Source: Spirochaetales bacterium
GTDB lineage: Bacteria; Spirochaetota; Spirochaetia; Sphaerochaetales; Sphaerochaetaceae
DNA: 11,854 bases
Assembly: GCA_017614625.1 (NCBI GenBank)
Contig: JAGABK010000150.1
Location: forward strand, 1 to 11,854
Reading direction: 5' to 3'
Part shown: positions 6,833 through 11,854 of the stretch, one piece after another
How the letters are laid out: each line of letters begins with the position of its first letter
How positions within the stretch are numbered: position 1 is the stretch's first letter
Notes under the pieces: generated by a model
What the model was told of the DNA's origin: nothing
Seen by the model: the letters and a program-made list of their open reading frames with translations, nothing else
Databases searched by the model: none
Position numbers and translations under genes: made by a program

Positions 6833-7687
6833 ATGAAGAAAAGAAATCCAAACAAACTTACAATGCCCACCGGATTGAAGGTTCTTCTTTCACTGACATC
6901 GGCATTCATAGTGTTCTCCCTTTTCGCTCCGCTGATCTTCCCCGTCGACCTCGGTGCGGTCGACCTGAAGAACCGCTTGGCCATGCCTTCGATCTTCGGG
7001 CTTTCCGATTCGGGTCATTTTCTGGGAACGGATTATCTGGGACGTGATTTCGGAATCCGCCTGCTGTATGCGACAAGGACATCGTTCCTCCTCTGTCTGA
7101 TAGGCCTGGCGGGTTCGTCGATCGTGGGGGTAGTGCTCGGAATCCTTTCTGGCATGTGCGGAGGAATAGTCGATGATTTCGTGACGTTCCTGATAAGCAT
7201 AAGACAGTCCGTCCCGTCGATTCTCATAGGAATAATCGTCGCCACCATATTCGGGTCCAACTATTCCACCATAATCCTGGTGACCATCCTGATCCAGTGG
7301 ACAAAGCCCTGCAAGCAGACCAGAACCGCAATCAGGCAGATGAAGAACGAAGCTTTCATCGAGTGCAGCAGAGCCATCGGGTCTTCGCCGTTCAGGATCG
7401 TCCGTGAGCATATGCTGAGGAACATCGCTTCTCCGCTGATCGTCACCATAACGCTCAGCACAGGTTCCATCATCCTCTATGAGAGCACGCTTTCCTATCT
7501 GGGAATAGGAATCCAGCCGCCCGACACCTCGCTGGGCGTCATGGTCTCCGCCGGAAGGCAGCAGCTCATAGGCCAGTGGTGGCAGGCAATCATACCCATC
7601 TCGGTCATCGTGCTGATCGTCCTTGCGGTTTCGCTCTACGGAGACCATCTTCTCAAGAAGATAGATCCGAAGCTCAGGGAGAGATGA
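6833..7687 (+). CDS. Opp/Dpp-type ABC transporter permease (DppC/OppC-like)
   Basis: A 284-residue second membrane subunit. After a short basic N-terminal tail and the first helix come the family landmark HFLGTDYLGRDFGIRLLYAT, several helices, and the EAA-like loop EAFIECSRAIGSSPFRIVRE with HMLRNIASPLIV. The C-terminal signature is LSYLGIGIQPPDTSLGVMVS, ending GDHLLKKIDPKLRER. The ATG at 6833 is preceded at ideal spacing by AGGAGG (6822-6827). A GTG at 6827 would add two residues but has no ribosome site of its own. It begins 9 bases after the first permease and ends 2 bases before the fused hydrolase gene. This completes a five-gene importer, with the unusual order binding protein, ATPase, ATPase, permease, permease. 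Confidence 0.94.
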   Translation: MKKRNPNKLTMPTGLKVLLSLTSAFIVFSLFAPLIFPVDLGAVDLKNRLAMPSIFGLSDSGHFLGTDYLGRDFGIRLLYATRTSFLLCLIGLAGSSIVGVVLGILSGMCGGIVDDFVTFLISIRQSVPSILIGIIVATIFGSNYSTIILVTILIQWTKPCKQTRTAIRQMKNEAFIECSRAIGSSPFRIVREHMLRNIASPLIVTITLSTGSIILYESTLSYLGIGIQPPDTSLGVMVSAGRQQLIGQWWQAIIPISVIVLIVLAVSLYGDHLLKKIDPKLRER

Positions 7688-7689
7688 TC

Positions 7690-9279
7690 ATGAAGTGTTG
7701 CGTGATACAACCGATTTACAGCACCGACTACAGCAGGATGGGGGAGCTTTTCGACAGGGAAATGGCTCTTCTGGACTCCTGCAAACCCGGTTGCGACATA
7801 ATTGTCCTTCCCGAGTCCTCCAATATCCCGGCGATGTGTCCCGGAAAGGACGAGCATCTGGAGACCGTCCTGAAGTACGGGCCCGTGCTGTTCGAGAAGT
7901 GCGCGGACGCGGCAAGACGCTGCAACAGCCTCGTCTTCGTGAACGCCTGCACGCCCTGTCCGGAGACAGGAAAGCTCAGGAACACCACCGTCTGCTTTGA
8001 CAGGAGCGGAAAAGAGGTCTTCAGATACTACAAGAGGCACCTGACTCCGGGCGAGTGCTCGGGAAAGAGGGACCTGGACTGGGAGTACAGCTTCGAGCCG
8101 TCCGAAGTCCCGGTGCTCGAACTGGAGGGACTGAGGTTCGCCTTCCTGACATGCTATGACTTCTACTTCTACGAGGCTTTCTCCACGATTGCCAGACAGG
8201 ATGTGGACATCATCATAGGCTGTTCGCACCAGAGGAGCGACACTCCCGGTGCAATAAGGATCATAGACAGCTTCCTCTGCTACAACACCAACGCCTATCT
8301 TCTCAGGGCCTCGGTGACCTTCGGTCCGTCCTCCCCGGTGGGAGGATGCTCGGAGATCGTCTCGCCCAGAGGCGAGGTGCTGGGGGAGATAGGCAACAAC
8401 GAGGGAATCGTGTGCGCCGACATCGACCCGAAGGCCAAGTACTTCAAGCCGGCGGGATTCAACAATCCCGAGAAGGCCCACTGGCAGTACATAGAGCAGG
8501 GAAGGCGTCCCATGCAGTACAGGCCGGGAGGACCGGCAGTCTGCGCAGGCGACCACTACATGGGCTATCCCAGGCTGTGCGCCCACCGCGGATACGGAAA
8601 GCCGGAGAACTCGCTTCCGTCCCTTGCGGCCGCGGTCGCACTGGGAGCCCAGGAGATCGAATTCGACCTGAGGCTCTCGAAGGACGGGCAGCTGGTCAGC
8701 ATCCACGACGGGCATCTTGAAAGGGTGAGCGACGGAACCGGAAAGGTGTCGGAACACACCCTGGAGGAACTGCGGAGCTATGATTTCGGACAGGGCGTCT
8801 ATCCCGGACTGCGCATCTGCACGTTCGAGGAGATACTGAAGAAGCTCGCCTGCCATTGCGTGATGAACGTCCATCTGAAGGCAAAGACGACAGATCCCTG
8901 CTACGACCCGGAAGCCCTTGCCGAAATCTGGAGGCTCGTCCGCAGGTACGACTGCGAGAAGCACGTCTACTTCATGTCCGGCAACGACAACATCATCAGA
9001 CAGATCAGGACCCTGTATCCCGAGGCCCGCACGTGCCTGGGCGGGGGAGACGACTTCTGGGGAATCGTCGACAGGGCGATTGTCCTGAAGGCGGACAAGG
9101 TCCAGCTGGTGAAGGGAAGCTTCAACAGGGAGATGATAGAGAAGGCCCACAGCCACGGAATCCTCTGCAACGTCTACTGGAGCGACGATGTGGACGAGGC
9201 GAGGGAATACCTCGGCATGGGTGTGGATACGATACTCACGAACAGATATCTGGAATTGAAGGAGGGTCTCGGAATATGA
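7690..9279 (+). CDS. Fused carbon-nitrogen hydrolase (nitrilase superfamily) and glycerophosphodiester phosphodiesterase
   Basis: A 529-residue protein with two enzyme domains and no signal peptide, so presumably cytoplasmic. Residues 1-280 are a nitrilase-superfamily amidase with the full Glu-Lys-Cys triad: E42 in VLPESSN, K115 in YYKRHLTPGE and C155 in LTCYDFYF. The domain closes with GRRPMQYR, resembling the usual family end. Residues 293-529 are a glycerophosphodiester phosphodiesterase (GDPD) barrel: AHRGYGKPENSLPSL (H299, R300), EIEFDLRLSKDG (E324, D326), IHD (H339), and the ending NVYWSDDVDEAREYLGMGVD plus TILTNRY. The usual metal-binding Glu of the later IELK-type motif is His here (H395 in MNVHLK). 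The nitrilase half is rich in cysteine. ATG 7690 has AGGGAG 8 bases upstream; ATG 7684, overlapping the permease stop, is an alternative. Position within the operon suggests it degrades the imported solute, which may contain both an amide or nitrile and a phosphodiester. The fusion itself is read directly; the substrate is unknown. Confidence 0.9.
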   Translation: MKCCVIQPIYSTDYSRMGELFDREMALLDSCKPGCDIIVLPESSNIPAMCPGKDEHLETVLKYGPVLFEKCADAARRCNSLVFVNACTPCPETGKLRNTTVCFDRSGKEVFRYYKRHLTPGECSGKRDLDWEYSFEPSEVPVLELEGLRFAFLTCYDFYFYEAFSTIARQDVDIIIGCSHQRSDTPGAIRIIDSFLCYNTNAYLLRASVTFGPSSPVGGCSEIVSPRGEVLGEIGNNEGIVCADIDPKAKYFKPAGFNNPEKAHWQYIEQGRRPMQYRPGGPAVCAGDHYMGYPRLCAHRGYGKPENSLPSLAAAVALGAQEIEFDLRLSKDGQLVSIHDGHLERVSDGTGKVSEHTLEELRSYDFGQGVYPGLRICTFEEILKKLACHCVMNVHLKAKTTDPCYDPEALAEIWRLVRRYDCEKHVYFMSGNDNIIRQIRTLYPEARTCLGGGDDFWGIVDRAIVLKADKVQLVKGSFNREMIEKAHSHGILCNVYWSDDVDEAREYLGMGVDTILTNRYLELKEGLGI

Positions 9280-10424
9280 GGAAGACACTGCTGTTCTTGC
9301 TGGTTGTCCTTCTTATCCTGACCTCGTGCTCAACCGTTTCGACCAAGGGCCGCACCCTTGAGATAAGCTTCAGGAACGGGGGAGAGGAAGTCTCGCATGT
9401 GACGTTGAAGGGGAAAATAGGATTCGAGATGCCCCGGGATCCCGTCAGGGAAGGCTTCTCCTTCACGGGGTGGTGGATCATCACCGACGAGGCGGTGGCC
9501 CTTTTCTCCGAGGAATGGCTCAGGGAGAACGTGGATACGGTTCCCGACGAGGTCGTAGTCAACGCCAGATGGATCAACACGGCATGCAAGGTCGAGTACG
9601 CCTTCATGTCCAACTATGTCCAGGACGGAGCGGTTTACAACGACCTGCTGTTCAAGTTCAACAGCAGCGGAAAGGGTTCCGTCTATTCCATGGAAAGGCA
9701 GAACAAGGTCGGCGTGGTCCAGCTGGACAAGGTTGACCTGATCAAACCCCACGCCAACTGCGTCTTCTTCGGAAATGCCAGGTACGATGCGGCCGACGAG
9801 CTGCCCGTGCTGTACTCCAACGTCTACACGAGCTACTCCGGCTCCATGGACAGGCGCGAAGGCACTCTCTGCGCATACAGGATCACGGGCGGACCCTCGT
9901 CCTACAGCGGAGAGCTGGTCCAGGTCATAAAGATCGGATTCAAGGACGACAAGGACCTGTGGCGCTCCCATGCCATAGGAGACAGGTCTCCGTACGGGAA
10001 CTTCCTGCTGGACTATGACAACAACAAGCTCTGGGCCTTCGTGACCAGGGACTACAACAGGACCACGAGGTTCTTCTGCTTCGACATGCCGGATCTGTCG
10101 GCCGGAGTCTATGACGGGACGTACGGCGTGAACGTCGTCACTCTCGAGGCCGGGGACATTATCGACATGTTCGACGTCCCGTATTCCTTCTACCTCCAGG
10201 GAGCCTGCTACCACGAGGGCAAGATCTACTCCACGGAGGGAATGGGAACGGACATCAACCCCTGTTCGATCAGGGTCATCGACCTTGAGAAGAAGATCGA
10301 GGACTATGCCATAGACCTCACGGGAAGGGGAATCGCCAACGAGGCGGAACTGATTGACTTCTGGGGCGGGTATTTCTGGTACGGAGACGCCCAAAGCAAG
10401 GTCTTCAGAATAACAGGATTATGA
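9276..10424 (+). CDS. Lipoprotein with InlB-type repeat and a propeller-like C-terminal domain
   Basis: A 382-residue predicted lipoprotein of unknown function. The signal peptide MRKTLLFLLVVLLILTSC ends in a standard lipobox (LTS-C18). Residues 28-99 match the pattern of the InlB B-repeat (Listeria-Bacteroides repeat): a strand with FRNGGEEVS, then PRDPVREGFSFTGWW, ending VVVNARW. These small beta domains are found on surface proteins. The remainder (100-382) is beta-rich with spaced aromatic and GxxY/xVxD motifs, such as DELPVLYSNVYTSYSG, LCAYRI, NFLLDYDNNKLWAF and GACYHEGKIYSTEG. It looks like a beta-propeller, but I cannot name the family. The start overlaps the stop of the fused hydrolase gene (ATGA, 9276-9279), with GGAGGG at 9261-9266. 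This coupling implies co-production with the enzyme, though this protein is exported. It may be a surface partner in capturing or processing the solute. Confidence 0.82.
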   Translation: MRKTLLFLLVVLLILTSCSTVSTKGRTLEISFRNGGEEVSHVTLKGKIGFEMPRDPVREGFSFTGWWIITDEAVALFSEEWLRENVDTVPDEVVVNARWINTACKVEYAFMSNYVQDGAVYNDLLFKFNSSGKGSVYSMERQNKVGVVQLDKVDLIKPHANCVFFGNARYDAADELPVLYSNVYTSYSGSMDRREGTLCAYRITGGPSSYSGELVQVIKIGFKDDKDLWRSHAIGDRSPYGNFLLDYDNNKLWAFVTRDYNRTTRFFCFDMPDLSAGVYDGTYGVNVVTLEAGDIIDMFDVPYSFYLQGACYHEGKIYSTEGMGTDINPCSIRVIDLEKKIEDYAIDLTGRGIANEAELIDFWGGYFWYGDAQSKVFRITGL

Positions 10425-10453
10425 TTTTAATAGCATAATAAAGGAGAAAAGTC

Positions 10454-11491
10454 ATGAAAAAAGCATTGATGTCAATTATCTGGGCAATCGTTGTGATGGC
10501 TCTTGTAGTCAGCTGCGCCACGAAGGCGGCAGCTCCCGAAGCCGAGAAGGCCCCTGCGGCCGTCGAGGTCGAGAAGAAGGCCGAGACTCCGGCTCCCGCA
10601 AAGGAAGAGGCTCCGGCAGCTGCGAAGGCAGTCGCACTTGAGATGAACGGAACCAAGACGGAATACGCCACGATCGAGGAAGCCATCGCCGCCGTGCCGG
10701 CAGGAGCAGAGGCTACGGTCATCATCAGCGGCGACATCTCGGTCAAGAAGGCCAGCCTGATCAAGGACGCCACGGTCACCATCACCGACAACGGAACTGC
10801 TGTCACCGTGACCGATGCGGTCAACGACGGCGACGGAATCCAGTACATGTTCAAGGTAGAGGGCGAAGGAAAGCTCATCGTCTCACCCAAGGGCGGAATC
10901 ACCTTCAAGGGTGCGGACCCGGCCACAAGCAGCGTGACGCGTGTCATGTTCCTGGTCGGAACCGGCTACAAGGAGCCTGACCAGATGAGCGGTTACCTTG
11001 AGATCAACCCGGGCGTCACGGTCACCGGAGTCATCTCGACATCGTTCGGCGGAATCGTCAGAGGCTATGGAAAGGTCATCATCAACGGCGGCGTGTACAC
11101 TGCAAGCGCAAACAACAAGGGCAACGGCCTCATCACGCTGTACAGCTATGCCGAGATCAACGGCGGTGAGTTCTACGGAAACGATTCCGTGACGGTCGGA
11201 CTCATCATGGTCACGGTCGAGTGCCAGCTCACGATCAACGGCGGATCCTTCAGGGACAACGCCGGAACCACCAGCGGCCTGATGAAGGTCAACTCGAAGG
11301 CGACCTGCACCATCAACGGCGGCGAGTTCCTCCGCAACAAGGGATACAACGACGGAGTCGGCGCCATCGACACAACCGGAACGGTCATCATCAACGGCGG
11401 AGTGTTCGCCGAGAACGTATCGGCGGATGTCGTCGTAGCGGAAAGCGGCAAGCTCACGAAGGCAGACAGCGTCGCTCTCAATGTGAAGTAA
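10454..11491 (+). CDS. Repeat lipoprotein with Ala/Pro/Glu/Lys linker and beta-helix-like INGG repeats
   Basis: A 345-residue predicted lipoprotein. The signal peptide ends ALVVSC with C21 as the acylated residue. Residues 22-58 form a low-complexity linker rich in Ala, Pro, Glu and Lys, as used to hold a domain away from the membrane. From about residue 60 the sequence is short beta strands and turns, with five INGG motifs at about 26-residue spacing. This resembles a right-handed parallel beta-helix of the kind found in adhesins, autotransporter-like proteins and polysaccharide-active proteins. No catalytic residues are recognisable. The ribosome site AAGGAG (10441-10446) is strong. The gene begins 29 bases after its neighbour, the widest gap since the ATPase genes. 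A weak promoter (TTCAGA 10404-10409, TTTAAT 10426-10431, spacing 16) might drive it separately. A strong terminator follows. Confidence 0.82.
   Translation: MKKALMSIIWAIVVMALVVSCATKAAAPEAEKAPAAVEVEKKAETPAPAKEEAPAAAKAVALEMNGTKTEYATIEEAIAAVPAGAEATVIISGDISVKKASLIKDATVTITDNGTAVTVTDAVNDGDGIQYMFKVEGEGKLIVSPKGGITFKGADPATSSVTRVMFLVGTGYKEPDQMSGYLEINPGVTVTGVISTSFGGIVRGYGKVIINGGVYTASANNKGNGLITLYSYAEINGGEFYGNDSVTVGLIMVTVECQLTINGGSFRDNAGTTSGLMKVNSKATCTINGGEFLRNKGYNDGVGAIDTTGTVIINGGVFAENVSADVVVAESGKLTKADSVALNVK
11084..11401 (+). repeat. Five NGG-centred coding repeats, about 26 residues each
   Basis: The codons for N-G-G occur at residues 211, 236, 262, 288 and 314 of the preceding protein. The spacings are 25, 26, 26 and 26 residues, and each motif is followed by V/E/S and an aromatic residue. 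At the DNA level AACGGCGG or a close variant recurs about every 78 bases. The arms between motifs differ in sequence, so this is an old repeat family held by structure, not a recent tandem duplication. Confidence 0.8.
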
Positions 11492-11514
11492 TCGGGTAGT
11501 TTTTCCGATTGACG

Positions 11515-11552
11515 GACTGCCGCATTGAAGAAGTGCGGCAGTCTTTTATTTT
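11515..11552 (+). terminator. Rho-independent terminator of the operon
   Basis: GACTGCCGCA (11515-11524) pairs perfectly with TGCGGCAGTC (11534-11543) around a 9-base loop and is followed by TTTTATTTTG. It lies 23 bases after the last stop codon. A smaller stem, AATCGG/CCGATT (11490-11510), overlaps that stop codon. Confidence 0.88.
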
Positions 11553-11560
11553 GTCCTGTG

Positions 11561-11597
11561 AGTCAATAGTTGATTAAAAAAAGAATTAATCTTGACT
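11561..11597. repeat. Inverted repeat 1 of the region beside the transposase
   Basis: Nested arms AGTCAA (11561-11566) with TTGACT (11592-11597), and GATTAA (11572-11577) with TTAATC (11586-11591), form a stem interrupted by a 5-base bulge (TAGTT) on the left side. It is A/T-rich, so weak as RNA. No T-run follows on either strand, so it is not an evident terminator. Confidence 0.5.
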
Positions 11598-11606
11598 TTT
11601 GGACAT

Positions 11607-11639
11607 ATTTGAATGAACCTTCAATTGAAGGTTTCAAAT
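11607..11639. repeat. Inverted repeat 2, containing an 18-base perfect palindrome
   Basis: AACCTTCAATTGAAGGTT (11616-11633) is a perfect palindrome. It is extended by ATTTGA (11607-11612) and TCAAAT (11634-11639) outside a 3-base bulge (ATG). A perfect 18-base palindrome is not expected by chance in a window of this size (about 0.05 occurrences). It lies 35 bases downstream of the transposase stop codon. Confidence 0.65.
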
Positions 11640-11657
11640 TCGAGGCATTCATTTTTG

Positions 11658-11700
11658 CAAGCTCTTGTTAGTTACGGGTCAGGTAAGGGACAAGAGCTTG
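11658..11700 (-). repeat. Inverted repeat 3, spanning the transposase stop codon
   Basis: CAAGCTCTTG (11658-11667) and CAAGAGCTTG (11691-11700) are perfect 10-base inverted repeats separated by 23 bases. The intervening bases contain the transposase stop codon (11668-11670). On the minus strand the stem is followed by CAAAAATG, which is not a terminator T-run. Confidence 0.6.
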
Positions 11701-11854
11701 AAGTTTGTTTCCGGCCAATTTCCTCTCAAATTTGTCAAACCCATTCTCAATCATGGGCCTGTACAGGTCATCGTGATGCAGAAGTGCAAGGCCTGTCCTC
11801 AACATGCGGTTAGCGACTGCGACAGCTACCTTGCCGTTGAACGGACATTCCTTC
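11668..11854 (-). CDS. Transposase C-terminal end, probably IS110 family (cut by window edge)
   Basis: Reading leftward from the window edge, the open frame gives KECPFNGKVAVAVANRMLRT, then GLALLHHDDLYRPMIENG, and ends ALVPYLTRN before the TAA at 11668-11670. The GKVAVAVANRMLRTGLALL segment followed by DLYRP resembles the last conserved helix of IS110/IS1111-type transposases, with the general pattern GK-x-AhVAVArKLhRxhxALL-x-YRP. The catalytic DEDD and serine regions would lie upstream, outside the window, so the family call rests on this short end. The plus-strand open frame at 11613-11813 overlaps this gene and has no recognisable features. Confidence 0.6.
   Translation of the reverse strand, partial: KECPFNGKVAVAVANRMLRTGLALLHHDDLYRPMIENGFDKFERKLAGNKLQALVPYLTRN

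Larger units (their letters stand above)
11553..11854 (-). mobile_element. End of a probable IS110-like insertion sequence (boundaries uncertain)
   Basis: The stretch after the operon terminator carries the C-terminal end of a transposase reading leftward, and about 115 bases of AT-rich, hairpin-dense DNA downstream of it. Base composition changes sharply at the terminator. IS110-family elements lack the usual long terminal inverted repeats and target duplications, so the outer end cannot be placed by eye. It probably lies somewhere in 11553-11605. Most of the element is outside the window. Confidence 0.5.

Noticed and set aside
7636..9288. A 550-codon open frame on the minus strand opposite the fused hydrolase
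   Set aside because: It shadows the nitrilase-GDPD gene, contains no recognisable domain, and has no ribosome site worth noting.
11613..11813. A 66-codon plus-strand open frame in the last 300 bases
   Set aside because: It overlaps the transposase end in antisense, starts in a palindrome and has no ribosome site or recognisable motif.
1..11854. CRISPR array, tRNA or rRNA genes
   Set aside because: No regularly spaced identical repeats with unique spacers, and no tRNA-like cloverleaf or rRNA-like segment, were noticed. The only regular repeat is the coding INGG series.

Overview
The window looks like a piece of a moderately GC-rich bacterial chromosome, most likely from a spirochaete of the Sphaerochaeta/Treponema kind. 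That is an inference from relaxed or short lipoprotein signals, a solute-binding protein whose mature end starts GGGKES, and a threonyl-tRNA synthetase without the TGS domain. No marker gene in the window settles it.

Layout. Positions 1-951 (minus strand) hold the N-terminal half of thrS, cut by the window edge. Positions 952-1252 are an AT-rich intergenic region with a likely thrS promoter and a plus-facing hairpin with a T-run that has no obvious gene to terminate. Positions 1253-2176 (minus) encode a LysR-type regulator. A divergent control region at about 2177-2308 carries a perfect dyad (2195-2215) with the LysR-type T-N11-A spacing. From 2309 to 11491 eight plus-strand genes run in one direction: a family-5 solute-binding protein, two Opp/Dpp-type ATPases, two permeases, a fused nitrilase/glycerophosphodiesterase enzyme, a lipoprotein with an InlB-like repeat, and a lipoprotein with beta-helix-like repeats. 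A strong rho-independent terminator at 11515-11552 closes the run. The last 300 bases are different in character: an AT-rich stretch of three consecutive hairpins, then the C-terminal end of an IS110-like transposase on the minus strand, entering from the right edge.

How it may work together. From 4904 to 9279 the genes touch, overlap by an ATGA, or lie within 9 bases of each other, so the importer and the enzyme are very probably made from one message and coupled in translation. The simplest reading is a LysR-controlled uptake and degradation system. A small organic solute is captured outside the membrane, imported by the five-gene ABC transporter, and broken down in the cytoplasm by an enzyme carrying both a C-N hydrolase and a phosphodiesterase domain. 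The nearest known parallel in architecture is the agrocinopine (acc) locus of Agrobacterium Ti plasmids, which pairs an Opp-type importer with a glycerophosphodiesterase-family enzyme. The substrate here is unknown. The nitrilase-GDPD fusion is the most distinctive item in the window, and the hairpin-rich end beside the transposase is the second.
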